Notes: generated from the sequence alone by a model not told the origin. 64,000 nucleotides of DNA from Anoplolepis gracilipes (GCF_047496725.1 NW_027328669.1:660001-724000), one strand, 5' to 3'. Shown: positions 20,990 through 32,364, numbered from the stretch's first letter. Program-made: numbers and translations.

Positions 20990-23030
20990 AACTCCCTTTT
21001 TCCCAATTCTGCAGGCAAACCACAACCACTCCTACCAATCCCGCGACTTATTGGCACAATCTTTGGTAGAGAGTGGTTGTGGCTTGGGAGTAGTCGCCGA
21101 TCCCGTACGGGTCTCACCTGATGACGACCGCTAGTTGGGTGATACCTGGGGATCGGTGGCTATTGTAGTCGGACTCGCTGCCCCTCTCCCCGTTTTGCGC
21201 GCCCGGGGAGAAGGATTTGTAGCGGCGGACTGGGGGCCCATCACGGTGATGGGGGAGTATCTTTCCCCCAGCCTGTCCGTTCGGGAATACAGTGGCCGTT
21301 TAGACCAGCTGGCCGCCTGCCTCCGCGGCCTGACACCGCGCCCGGCCGTCGTTGCAGGGGACTTCAACGTCTACTCTCCTATGTGGGGTTCCCCACGAAC
21401 AAGTCCCAATGGAAGGCTAGTGGAGACTTGGGCCGCTGCCGAGGACCTTCGGATCCTCAACCAGGGCAACGGCAACACATTCGTGGGGCACCGGGGCGGT
21501 TCCATCGTGGATCTCACGTGTGCTAGCCCCGCTGTCCTGCGAAGAGTGTTGGAGTGGCGCATGCTGGACCACGTAGAAATCGGATCAGACCACTTATACG
21601 TCTGGTTCCAGGTGGTCCTCACGCGCGACGACACCTTACCCCTGCCAACAACGGCACCTCCGAGAAGGTTGAAATGGGCCCTCAAAAAGCTGGATGAGGA
21701 CAAACTCCTGGCCTGCATCCATACGGCCTGACGAAGGCAGGACGGGTTATATCACCGACCCCAATGCCGAGGCAGATCGCCTCATGTCCGGGGTCGTCGA
21801 CGCGTGCGCCGTGTTAATGCCCCTTGTCCCGGAAAGGTCGGTGAGAAGAAGGAGCCACTGATAGGAGCCGGGGATCGCTGCCTTACGATCTGAATGCGCC
21901 CACCAGGGTCGTCGTCTTTGTCGGGCCATCAGACGATTAGGACCGGACCATCCAGACACGCGGAACGAACGCCTAAACTATGGCGTGATGAGGGCTCGTC
22001 TTGGCGTCGAAATAAGAGGCGCCAAGCGTCGGGCATGGGAGAAGTTAATCGCCTCCCTCGACGAGAATCCCTAGGGGCGTCCGTACAAAATCGTCTTCAG
22101 GAAACTGAAAAAGTCGGGCGCCCCAGCTCTCATGGGGCGCCACCGGAAACCCGACTGCCTCTGGGAAGAGACACCCTGGTATCTGTGGGGCCGAGTCTTA
22201 AATATCTCGACTTCCAGATAGACGGCACCTGGAGATTCAGGGAACACTTTGCTCTCCTGACCCCCAAAGTGGCCAGGCCCTCCGAGGTTGGGCAATCTCC
22301 TGCCCAACCTCGGAGGGCCTGGAAGCGTCGTCAGACGCCTCTGGTGCGGGACGGTCCAGGCCATGACCCTATATGGGGCCCCGGTCTGGCCGAGAAGGTC
22401 ATGGGAGATCGCGTATTGCGCGAAACGCTTAGAAGAATTCAGCGTCCCATGGCCCTACGGACAGCGCGGGCATACCGCACCGTCTCGCACAGGTCGGCCA
22501 CGATCCTGGCCGGCCTGCCCCCATGGGAGCTGGTGGCACGTTCCCACGCCGAAGTTTATCGGCAGGTGCACCAGTTCCGGGAGGCAGAAAACAACATCCC
22601 CGTTACGGCCGAGATCAAGCAAGAATTAAAGTGCCAGGCCTGACGGCTTCTTCTGGTGAGGTAGAGACGCCACCTCACCGTCAAAGAGACCCATGTGGGT
22701 CGAAGGACCGTCGAGGCCATAGCTCCCTGTCTATCGGAATGGTTGACGGGGAGCTAGGGTGTCTCTTTCAGGATAACGCAGGTACTCACCGGACACGGCT
22801 ACTTCGGTGAGTACCTACACAGGATTGGAAAAGAGGGCACCACCTCTTGCCACCACTGCGAGGATGGGAGAGACACGGCGCATCACACGTTGGACAGTTG
22901 TCCGGCGTGGGCAAATGAGTGCTGTGCCCTCACCGCAGTCATCGGTTTTGACCTCTCCCCCAGGGCGGTAGCCGCCGCAATGCTGGAGGGGGAAGTCAAA
23001 TGGAGACGGTTATGTCGCGGAAGGAGGCTG
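20982..23030 (+). pseudogene. LINE-2 ORF2 with stop codons and an internal deletion
   Basis: Starts at ATG 20982 (RTPFFPILQANHNHSYQSRD, the usual R1 N-terminus). There is a TAG at 21132-21134; endonuclease motifs AGDFNVYSPMWG and GSDHLYVWF follow. After 21731 the coding signal hops between frames: NERLNYGVMRARLGVEIRGA and AWEKLIASLDENP (linker), then directly SLKYLDFQIDGTWRFREHF and PPWELVARSHAEVYR, which belong C-terminal to the catalytic domain. No YADD motif exists, so the RT core is deleted at about 22110-22130. The end carries VLTGHGYFGEYLHRIG and CHHCEDGRDTAHHTLDSC, the R1 zinc tail. Confidence 0.82.
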
Positions 23031-23085
<55 letters not shown>

Positions 23086-23323
23086 CGGCACGTTGTGCGA
23101 CAGCCTCGTCGACGTCGTCGTCTCCCTGCGGGGCAGCTCGCTGTCTACCGGGTTGCCGGCGGGGGGGCTATGCCGTCACCCCCACCGCCTCGGAAAGAAA
23201 ACGGATGACGGCAAGGGGGAGGAACGTAGCCCGGTGAAAAATCCACCGGGGTGTGAGTGCGTTCCTTCCCCACCCCTCTTACCACCTGCTGTCATCCGTT
23301 CAAGCGAAGAATGGACGGGCCCC

Positions 23324-23749
23324 TCATAGATAGAGTAGATTCGCTACTGGAAGTATTCGTTTTTTCAACATCTTTTTCTTTTTCGGTGATTTTTTCATCT
23401 TCACTCCCATACCAAATTTCGTTTTTGCCTTAATGGCCGTCCAAACAGCCGTAGCAGCCGCTCTTTCACCAAGAGTCGAATCCCTCGTGGTAATACGTTC
23501 CCGCGTCTTCACAGCTAGTATACGATCCGCAACGTGTCGTTCACCGAGGTCGTTGCTTCGCGAGTAAGCTATATCGTGGTCGCGACACGCAGCGTCCAAT
23601 GGATTAATACCTCGATCGCCTCTAGCCAATCGTTCTTTTAAACGAGTTCCCGGTCCGCAAAACTGATATCCAGGAATATGTAATTCGATAGGAAGCGCGT
23701 TTATCGCACAATTCAATAGACCGCTACCTCTTATAATTCTCACTGACAT
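23324..23749 (-). CDS. PLA2-like protein of the viral/Polinton type, 3' end replaced by LINE-2
   Basis: 141 codons from ATG 23749. The calcium-loop motif GYQFCGPGT is followed by the catalytic NPLDAACRDHDIAYS with its His-Asp pair, matching the phospholipase A2 domain of parvovirus capsid proteins and of related domains in Polinton/adintovirus-type elements and many insect genomes. Downstream, a WTAIKAKTKFGMG stretch and a Lys-rich tail (KKSPKKKKMLKKRILPV) resemble the basic core-protein-like extension of the Polinton type. The last few residues come from the LINE-2 3' end, so the natural C-terminus is lost. Its ATG overlaps the upstream stop by 10 nt (ATGTCAGTGA). Such enzymes are known to open membranes during virus entry; a role here is unknown. 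Viral or mobile origin is inference. Confidence 0.72.
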   Translation of the reverse strand: MSVRIIRGSGLLNCAINALPIELHIPGYQFCGPGTRLKERLARGDRGINPLDAACRDHDIAYSRSNDLGERHVADRILAVKTRERITTRDSTLGERAAATAVWTAIKAKTKFGMGVKMKKSPKKKKMLKKRILPVANLLYL

Positions 23750-24051
23750 TCGTAACAATCTTTAATAAATGGTGCTGGACCGTCGATATGTATTTGCTGC
23801 CACGGTAAATTATAATGTCGCAAACATCTACAATACCGTTGTACTTCAGAATCAGCCTTTATATGTTCGGGAAGTTTGTCCCACAGTCGTTCCACGTAGC
23901 GGCTAAATTGTCTCAATAAAATAATCTTTGGTATATATTGCAACTGTTCAGAGGTAAGCTCGAGAATATGACAGTCGTCTGACAGATGAAAAAACATTTT
24001 CAATACTGAACGGTTTCGATTCGATGCACATCTATAAATAGGTCCTCCCAT
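23740..24051 (-). CDS. Unknown 103-residue protein, overlapping the PLA2-like gene
   Basis: Open from ATG 24051 to TGA 23740-23742. I do not recognise the family. The protein is mixed in composition, with no signal peptide or membrane segment, and has two Cys pairs (CRCLRHY; CYECQ at the end). Its stop overlaps the PLA2-like start, which suggests translation from one message, an arrangement common in viruses and mobile elements but rare in insect genes. The overlap and shared orientation are the main reasons to believe in it. Confidence 0.5.
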   Translation of the reverse strand: MGGPIYRCASNRNRSVLKMFFHLSDDCHILELTSEQLQYIPKIILLRQFSRYVERLWDKLPEHIKADSEVQRYCRCLRHYNLPWQQIHIDGPAPFIKDCYECQ

Positions 24052-24299
24052 GACTCATTCTCAAAATGCGGTTTGTGCGGCAAGCGATGATAATCAAAGT
24101 TATAAACTTTGATAATAGACTAATGCTTGAAAAAGAAATACGCAAGCATGGAAACATGTTACCAATTACTATACGTGGTAAAAGTGTGTGCGGCGGCCTT
24201 TAGTGTGTCAATACTATTATTTATGTTATCTATACACGTCTTTAATAATAAGTTACACAAATATCAGTATATGTTATATATAAAGCATGTCGTTTAATC

Positions 24300-25425
24300 T
24301 TATAGCATAAAAAATATTCCATACATTATAAAAAGTTTTCACAAAAATGGATTAATGAAACTTTTTCAATTAAAAATGACATAAAACACGATATAAATGG
24401 ACTAATTTTTAAAATGCAATAAAAATTATATGAATTAAAATTTATTAAATAAAAATAAAAATTATATCCTAATATCATTACGATCACATAATAAAAATTA
24501 TTTATTTACCTAATTAAAAATTAGCCGATTAATATCGTGCTTCGTATCTTTTAATTAGAAAAATCTCATCCAATTACTTTCGAACCGATAAAATACGAAG
24601 TAAAAATTATAATTTTTATTTCATAAAGTAAATTGATATATGATAGAGTCCCTGCGATGTCGAAAGTGAGAGCGAGAACAAACAAACAGCGAGCGAGATG
24701 ACTAACACCAAAAAATTCCAAAGTCTCGAGGTTTATCTATCGTTTTTCTTATTATATGTGTGTATCATCTTATTATAGAAAATAAAGTTTTTTTATTGCG
24801 CAATTTAGCAATATGAAAATAATTTTAATGAATTTGATATTTCCCCAATTAAAATGACACCAAACATGACATCGGATGATTTAAGCAATTGTCATAATTA
24901 CGATTATCTTTCTAATTAAAAATTATCCGATTTATGTCGTGTTTGGTGTCATTTTAATTGCAAAAATCTCATTAATCCATTAAAATTATTTTTAAACCAA
25001 TAAAATGCGAAATAAAAAAATTTTATTTTTTGAAGTGAAATGATATATGATACGAAAAACAACACACAAAGGAATCCTCGCGAGCGAGACTTCGGAGTCC
25101 TTTAATGTTAACTATCTCGCTTGTTCCTTATACGTTCTCGCTCTCTCTTTCGGCGACTCACCGGCATCGGGAATCTTTTTTTTCTACAAATATAAACATT
25201 TTATTAAATAAAATTTAATACTTTTATTTTGCATTTTATCAGTGTAAAAATTATTTTAATGAATTAATAATATTTTCCCAATTAAAATGACACAAACATG
25301 ACATAAATCGGATAATAAAAAGATAATCCTAATTTTGACAATTGATTAATTAAAAATCATCCGATTTATGTCATGTTTAGTGTCATTTTAATTGGGAAAA
25401 TATAATTAATTCATTACAATTATTT
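24300..25425. repeat. Palindromic MITE-family element(s), left part
   Basis: Inverted halves: 24655-24735 against 25065-25180, centred near 24900. The cores resemble those at 7385-7505 and 7790-7940. The outer part 25066-25255 is again the reverse complement of 27945-28135, so a larger foldback element was split by the insertion at 25426. Confidence 0.7.
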
Positions 25426-27939
25426 GGAGATACAGAAAGATGGCGGATGGAGAGAATGGGCGAGTTTTGAGTCCGGAGTATTTTTAAGGTTTTTAGAAGG
25501 ATAGGGAAAGTGGAAAGTGAAAAGTAAGGGCAGATGGAAAAGCAGAAAGACAGTGATGTGAGAGAAAGTGAAGTGGAGGAGAAGGTCAAGCAGAGAAGAG
25601 AAAAATAAGGACGGGAAAATTGAAACGAGAGGATGGAGAAGGATGACGTGGAAGAATTGGGAGGCGAAGGAGCGAGAAAAGGAGTAGACGCTAGAAGACG
25701 GAGGAAGTTAGTAGAAGAGTATAGGATAAATTTTTGGAGAGAGGTGAGACAAAAGGAAAAGAGAGAAGAAGGAAAAATTGGTCAAGAGTACGAATGGTGA
25801 CAAGAGGTGAAGAGCAGAAGGAGAGGATGGCAGAGGCAAGTGGAGAGGAGAGAGAAGGGGAAAGGAGAGGATGGTGATGTGGCATGATCGCGGTGATGGT
25901 GAGCAGATGCAAGGCAACGGAGAAAGGAGTTACAAGGAGACAACGGTAGATGGCAGGAGGAGTGTGTCGGAGCACAACCACGAGGAGGAAAGATCGATAG
26001 GACGGCGGAAGGCAAGGGATGATTGATTCGAGACGGGAAGGCAGGCAGACCGAGGTATCGATATGGAAAGGTACGAGCGGACGGAATAAGGCGCTCACGT
26101 GGTGACAGATTGAGAGGAGAGTAGAGAGGATAAGAGTGTGAGAGTGGAGTAAAGGAAGAAGAGTGAGAAAGAAAAGAGAAAGAAGTGAAAGGAGAGATGG
26201 AGGAGAGGAGAGGAATAAGGAGTGATGTGAGAGAGATGAAGGAGAGCATGGCGGAGATCCACGGTGAGCAGGAGAACAAGAAGGAGAGCAAGGGGAGAAA
26301 GATGGAAGATAGAAAGGAGGGAGATAAAGGAGGATGATAGAGAGAAGCGTGGGCGATGACAGGTGGAGGTTATGTGCGGATAATGAATGGGCAGGGAAAA
26401 GGGAAACAAGTGAGGAGGAACGAGGAGAAAGAGAGAAGGGAAGAGGATGATGGAGGAAGAAGAGGAAAGAAGAACGGAGGAATGGCAAGGGGAAGAAAGA
26501 AGAGGAAAGAAGGAATAGGAGAGAGGAGAAGAAGGTTCCAAAGTGAGGATGAAAAGGAGAGAGAAGGGAAAATAGATAGAACTGTGTATATAGTGAAGTG
26601 GGGTGCGGAGAGAGAGAGAAGAGAAAGGGGAGAGAGTGAGAGAGAGAGAGAAAGAGTGAGAGAGAAAATGAGAGAGGGTGAGAGAGGAGAGTAGAGAATG
26701 GTTTTACCTTAATAGTAAGATAGGTTAAGGAAACTTTGTAAGGGAAAGATAGAGGAGATGAAGGGTTGCAGGGGGTGAGAGAAAGGAAGGAGGCAACGGT
26801 AGATGGCAGGAAAAGAAGAGGGCGAGTAGAAGAGAAGCAGGCGGAGAGAAGAAGATATCCGAGGAAGGGGGAGGAGAGAGGATTGGAGAGAGGAGAGGGA
26901 AGAAGAGGGGGAGGTGAGATGGATGGGAAGTAAGAGGAAAGAAGGAGCGGACGATTAGGAGAGGGATGAGAGGAGAGAAGAGGGTGATGACAATATGAAA
27001 GGGATGAGAAGAGGGTCAAAGGAAGAAGAAGAGAATATCCCAGCCTGGAGGAGAGAGAAGAGAGGGAAACTGGAAGAAAGAAGAGAAGGCGATTAAGGGT
27101 AGAGGTAAATGTAGTTAAGGAAATAAAGGGAGAGGGGGATAGAGGGTTAAAGAGCGAGAGAAAAGGTACGGGGCGCGGGGTAGAAAGTGGGGTTCGATAG
27201 AATGTAAGGTCGTACAAGGCCAGGTTCGTGTGGGGAGTTTGTGAACATAATTGTATGTATGTAAGAGTAACAGTGCAAGGAGGGATGAGGTTTGGTGATG
27301 TAAGTAGGTAAATTGCGCATAGGTAAGGAGGTTGATGTAAGGGGTAGAGGAGAAGGAGAGAGAGGAGAAAAGAGAAAGAGAGAGAGAGAGTGAGAGTGAG
27401 GGAGAGAGAGAGAGAGAGAGGAGTGTGCATTATTAGGGTAAGAGATTAGGTACAGTGTTACAGTGTAAGCGTACAGCGTAAGAGTGCAGAGAGAACAGAA
27501 GGAAGGTCAGAGGAAAGAAGAGGAAAGAGGAAGAGAAGGGAAGGTAGTGAAGGACAAGGGGTCAGAGATGAAAGGGAGATGGGTGAATGAGAGCAGTATG
27601 AGAAAAAGAAGAGAGTAAGAGAGTAAGAGTGAGAGAGAGGGAGAGAGAGGAATAGAGCGGGTTATGAGAGAGAATGGCTGTTAGATATAAGAAGGTAAGG
27701 GAGAGGAGGAAGAGAGAAGGAGGTATGCAGTAGAAGGGGGTGAGGAGCGAGGGAAAGTTATGAGAGAGGGAAAAAGTGCGTAAGCTTAAGTTTTGAGAAA
27801 TGTAAATAGGTAAAGATATATGTATGGAGAGGAGAGTATGGAGATTGTAAGGGGTGGGTGTTCCCCAGAAAACATGTGTATGAGTTGAAAACCCCAAGGG
27901 GACCTAAATAAACACATTTATCTATCTATCTATTATTAA
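25426..27939 (+). mobile_element. Purine-rich LINE-like insertion with TCTA tail
   Basis: Almost 2.5 kb of GA-rich sequence ending in CCCAAGGGGACCTAAATAAA and a short TCTA repeat, a form common at the 3' ends of insect non-LTR retrotransposons. Flanked by AATTATTT at 25418-25425 and 27940-27947. No reverse transcriptase motif is visible, so it is either 5'-truncated or a non-autonomous element. Short plus-strand frames exist but are highly biased (Glu/Arg/Lys). The long minus-strand frame 25691-27430 is Ser/Leu/Pro low-complexity and is most likely a by-product of missing stop words. Confidence 0.5.
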
Positions 27940-27944
27940 AATTA

Positions 27945-28135
27945 TTTTCAACTGATAAAATGCAAAATAAAAGTTTTTGATTTTATTCAATAAGATGTTT
28001 ATATTTGTAGAAAAAAAGGAAAGATTCCCGATGCCGGCGAGTCGCCGAAAGAGAGAGCGAGAACGTATAAGGAACAAGCGAGATAGTTAACATTAAAGGG
28101 CTCCGAAGTCTCGCTCACGAGGATTCCTTTGTGTG
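27945..28135. repeat. Right arm of the split palindromic element
   Basis: Reverse complement of 25066-25255 with few differences, including CGATGCCGGCGAGTCGCC and the following GAGAGCGAGAACG core. A TA microsatellite (28143-28184) follows. Confidence 0.85.
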
Positions 28136-28141
28136 TTTATT

Positions 28142-28187
<46 letters not shown>

Positions 28188-28251
28188 TCGTTCTCGCTTT
28201 CAAGTGAGCGCACGTGCTGCAGCCAGAAAATCGTGATTTTTCAGTTCTTCA

Positions 28252-28323
28252 GTATAAATCGAACAGAACAGAGTGATTGTCAGTGGTCAGCGTTTTATAA
28301 GTATTGTGATCGAAGCAGCGACA
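28252..28323 (+). promoter_or_regulatory. Putative TATA promoter and 5' untranslated region
   Basis: TATAAAT at 28252-28258, followed about 30 bp later by an initiator-like TCAGT (28280-28284), then the ATG at 28324. Confidence 0.4.
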
Positions 28324-28577
28324 ATGGTGAGATGTAAGTACTTTTATATTCTACACAGAATATTATAGAATAACATTTTTATATATAGAATATTTATAAA
28401 GTAATATTTTCAGTGGATGTATTATAATTTATGAATCTTACTTATTACGATGCATAAATTATAATGATATACTGATAATGTCATAAAATATACAATCTTC
28501 TTTCTTTTTCTCTTTCTTTCTCTCTCTCTCCCTCCCTCTCTCTCTCTCTCTCTCTCTGGGTGGGTGGGTGGGTGGGG

Positions 28578-28624
<47 letters not shown>

Positions 28625-29897
28625 TGTGTGGGTATCAATCTTTTTGAAATAATTCTCAAATTTTAATTAAAGAAATTTTATGATGAAGTAATAATAACTG
28701 TTGTGTGTTTAAATATATTACTGTTATTTGCAATTCACATTTACATGTAAATTATGCAATTATATCCATTGGAAATAATAATAATATAAAAATAGAAACA
28801 TACACTAATTATTACTTTGTTATAAAATTTCAATTAGAATATGAGAAATATTTCAAAACGATCTCATACATACACACTCTCACACGCACGCACGCACGCA
28901 CGCACGCACACATACATTATAATACACGTGACATACACTTGACATACATATATTTATGTATATAATTATTTTAAAATAATATAAAATATTAAATCTATGT
29001 ATATACAATATACATGTTGTTAAATATGTACATACATAAATACATAAACATTGAGTGTGTTGTATATGTGTTTGCATGTGTATTACAATGTGGTGTACAC
29101 GTGTGTGTAAAATCTTTAATTTATATATATATATAATATAGATTTTACACACGCGTGTACACCACATTGTAATACACATGCAAATACATACACAACACAT
29201 TTAATATTCATGTATTTATGTATTTAACTACATGTATATTGTACATACATGTTTTTTATTGTTTTGAAATAATTATATACATACATACATGTATGTTTGA
29301 GTGTATGTCAAGTGTATTATAATGTGTGTGCGTGTATGTGTTTATTGTATGTGTATAAATATAAATATAAAAATATGTTTTTATTTTTTGCAGCGTATCA
29401 ATAATGCAGTGCGGCGGGCATTACAGAGAGAAAGAAGCAAGCAAAAAAGGAGGTACGTCGCCGGTGCATATGCAACACAATCACCCGCCTATGTACCGGC
29501 GACGTACACTTCAGTGCTGCCTGGAGGGTATAATCCCCCTGTGCCAGCAGCACCAGGATATATGCCTGCTGCGGTTGCAGCACCAGGATACATGCCTGCT
29601 GCTCCCGCAGCACCAGGATACATGTATGCTGCGCCCGCTGCACCAGGATATATACCTGCTGTTCCCGCAGCACCAGGATACGCGCCTGCCGCACCAGGAT
29701 ACGTGTCTGCCGCACCCGGATACATGCCCGCTGCGCCCACCGCACCAGGATACGCGCCCGCTGCGCCCACCGCACCAGGATACGCGCCCCCTGCGCCCGC
29801 CGCACCAGGATACGCGCCTGTTGCGCCCGCCGCACCAGGATACATGCCGGCTACGCCTGGCGCACCAGGATACACGCCGGCACATTATTATTTTTAA
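28324..29897 (+). CDS. Two-exon gene for an Ala-Pro-Gly-Tyr repeat protein
   Basis: Proposed splice: ATG (28324-28326) is followed directly by GTGAGATG, and an acceptor TTTTTTGCAG ends at 29393; exon 2 is 29394-29897. The product would be 168 residues: a basic N-terminus (RINNAVRRALQRERSKQKRR) and then about 11 repeats of the type AAPGYMPAAP or AAPGYAPAAP to the end (AHYYF). The repeat resembles calphotin-like or cuticle-type low-complexity proteins; no signal peptide is evident, so secretion is doubtful. The antisense frame is also open over the repeat (YPGAAG units). A different donor at GATGTAAGT would put exon 2 out of frame. Function unknown; existence rests on splice sites, promoter-like sequence and the conserved frame. 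Confidence 0.5.
28490..28625. repeat. TC, GGGT and TG microsatellites in tandem
   Basis: Three adjacent simple repeats inside the proposed intron. Confidence 0.95.
28885..29345. repeat. Long imperfect palindrome inside the intron
   Basis: About 215 bp (28885-29115) is inverted at 29135-29345; TGTGGTGTACACG (29089-29101) pairs with CGTGTACACCACA (29153-29165). The loop is a TA-rich stretch of about 30 bp. Probably a MITE. Confidence 0.85.
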
Positions 29898-30206
29898 TTT
29901 TTTTATTTTATAACTTTTTTTTTAGTTTATATAATTTTTAGTTTATAATTTTTTATAAAATAATTGCTTTTTTTTCTATATATAACAAAAAAAAATTTTT
30001 TTTTCTCTATATATATTATAATAACAAAATAAAATTATTTCTTTATATAAATATTTTTATAATATAAATATTTTTATAACTAAATATTTTTTTATTATTA
30101 AATAAACATTTTTATAAATAAAACAAAATAATTATTTTCTCCCTCATTATTATTTATTATTATCGAGCGATTATTATGTATATATTATTTGTCTTAAATT
30201 TTATTA
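29898..30206. other. AT-rich downstream region
   Basis: AATAAA at 30101-30106 could serve as a poly-A signal for the repeat-protein gene. Otherwise simple AT-rich sequence. Confidence 0.5.
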
Positions 30207-30571
30207 TATTATTTCTAAATAAAATAATAAATTTGGAAGAAGGTAACAGGGCGATTTAGCGAGTAATTAGAGAGAGACATAATGAGCACATAACTAACAA
30301 TAAGAGAAAAAGGATATAAAAACAAAACGTAATAGTGTATATATATATATATATATATGAGTGTGTGTGGTGTGTATGTATGTCTGTGTGGGTGTGTGGT
30401 GTGTATGTATGTCTGTGTGGGTGTGTGTACACACTATTATTACACTTTGTCTCTTTTGTATCTTTTTTCTATTATTAGTTATATGGTTATATTCTCATTT
30501 TGTCTCTTTCTAATTGTTCCCTAAATCGCCCTGTTATCTTCTTCCAAACTTATTACTTTATTCGGAAATAA
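30207..30571. repeat. MITE-like inverted repeat
   Basis: Arms of about 75 bp: GGTAACAGGGCGATTTAGCG (30243-30262) against its near reverse complement at 30521-30540. Inner TA and TGTG microsatellites. A related single arm lies at 30930-30995 (AGGGCGATATAACGATTAGA). Confidence 0.85.
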
Positions 30572-30646
30572 TATTTAATAAAATTTAAAACATAATATAT
30601 ATATATATATATATATATATGTATACATTTAATAAATGATAAATAT

Positions 30647-30774
30647 GCACATATCAAAATATAGTTATATTAGAGAAATAATATTTCTCTACATATAACT
30701 ATGTTTTGCTATATACAATGTTTTATTAATTTTATTATAAATATTATTTCTCTAATATAACTGTTTTGATATGT
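30647..30774. repeat. AT-rich hairpin
   Basis: ATTAGAGAAATAATATT (30668-30684) pairs with AATATTATTTCTCTAAT (30741-30757); the stem extends to about 32 bp. Confidence 0.8.
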
Positions 30775-31046
30775 ACACGTGTATCATTTTATATGTGATA
30801 TTGTATCTTCTTTCTCCTACAATTTTAGTAACGTACGTTCTGCCATTTTCTAATGCTTTGCTTATTATATCACTCCGTAGCTGTTTCACAAGCTCATATT
30901 TGCAATATTTGCATTCATTTCCTTGCAAAAAACGAGTAAGTTTGTGAGAAAGCAATAGGGCGATATAACGATTAGAAAGAGACCGAATGAGCGTATTGTA
31001 AAAGAAAAAAAATATGAGAAAATGTAATGATATTAGAGCGTACATC

Positions 31047-31139
31047 AGATGACACACACATAAGCGCGAGTCGTGTATATGTGGCGCTGCGCATGTGCCG
31101 AGTTCACATGTAAACGGCTCGCGCTTGTGTGTGTGTCAT
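31047..31139. repeat. GC-rich hairpin
   Basis: TGACACACACATAAGCGCGAG (first 20 bases from 31049) pairs with CTCGCGCTTGTGTGTGTGTC near 31118. Loop of about 48 bp, also GC-rich. No coding support for the overlapping frame at 31095-31502. Confidence 0.75.
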
Positions 31140-31728
31140 ATGGGCCGTGAGCTGATTCGGCATCACCGACGCATGAAACAGACAAGGATAGTATTATTGT
31201 CCTTCCTTGTCACAAAAAAAGATTATAGCTCTGACTATCGCGACACCAGTCAATCTGCTGGTGCACTAATCTACTGCTCTTTTTTACCCATTTATCCTCG
31301 ATTTCGTATGATACATATGCACGAAAGTTTATTCGACAAAAATTATTTTTACTACGCATTCATTTTCTACAAGTTTACATATATTCTGTCATGCATTTCT
31401 TTACACGAAGTGAACTTATTTTATACGTGCAAATTGCAAAACTTTTATATTAATAAATATAGTTACGACTTGACGCTACCAATCGATAATATAAAATTGT
31501 AATTTCTTATTTTTTTCATTTTTTACTGAAAATTATACTACTTCGTCGATCGTTACTGTATATATACTTTAATCATGGAGAAGCATTTTTCATTCTGTAT
31601 AACCAATAAAATAATTTTTGTCTAGTATTAAACAATCGTTTTGATCGGTAACGTAAGACGGTACGGTATCGCCTTAATATTATTATCTGCGGTAACATAA
31701 AGACGAATACATATATTGTAAATACTAC
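31140..31728. other. Intergenic DNA
   Basis: No gene or repeat that I can support. Confidence 0.5.
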
Positions 31729-32364
31729 TGTTACGTCCAGGCCCGTGGAAAGGATGGGTCAGAGGAAGGGCGTAACAGGAACTGTTCTGATGTCAAAAGT
31801 CTTGTTGACGAGTGACTCGGTCGAGCGAGCTGCAGGTTGGCAAACAGGTAAACGACGGGTGTCGTTATTATGCGAACGCTCTCTTGGTGGTCCCTTTTAG
31901 GTAAGAGAATCGAATCTCTTTTACGCGGGACGGGACCAAGTGTGATCTTTCGCGTGGAGAGAGTGAGGGAGTTAAATAAATTTATCGATCATTTAATATT
32001 TAATTTAACATTTATTCAATTAATTCCTAACGTTATACATATAATCTTATTGATATCGGTCTTAAAATTATTTGTATGAGTGTGTGTGTGTTTGTGTGTA
32101 TGGATCGCGGGTGTTACATAAGTACGAAGGTCATCAACCAGAAAAGAAGGGGAACGAGTGCGATTTTAAAGATTTTATTCTGGTTGGTATTCGTTGCAAT
32201 AGTTTATAATAAAAAAAAAATAAGGATTTGCGAAAAGTGTAATGTGTGTTACGGCGCGATTTCGACGTCCTCGAAGACGCTATCTATAACGTTGAGGAGA
32301 GCGGAATCGGACATAGATGCAAGCTTCAATTCTAAAGAGAGGAGCGCGAAGGTGTCAAGATCTA

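Larger units (their letters stand above)
15416..23330 (+). mobile_element. R1-clade LINE (LINE-2), interrupted by R1-1 and missing its RT core
   Basis: Two pieces, 15416-15677 and 20687-23330, join exactly after removal of R1-1 and one copy of its 18-bp duplication, restoring an open ORF1. The pieces carry ORF1 zinc knuckles, an AP-type endonuclease, then after an internal deletion the C-terminal part of the reverse transcriptase and the HC-rich tail. A GA microsatellite lies at 23035-23081. The 3' end is near 23330, where it meets the PLA2-like gene. Target duplication not resolved. Confidence 0.75.

Noticed and set aside
21894..22643. A single 249-codon gene in LINE-2
   Set aside because: The coding signal switches frames several times here and spans the RT deletion; the long frame is only partly true coding.
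25691..27430. 579-codon minus-strand frame
   Set aside because: Ser/Leu/Pro low-complexity reading of a purine-rich strand; TA-containing stop words are rare there by composition. No domain and no sign of selection.
29489..29875. Antisense collagen-like YPGAAG frame
   Set aside because: Mirror of the sense Ala-Pro-Gly-Tyr repeat; the sense strand has promoter-like and splice sites, the antisense has none that I see.
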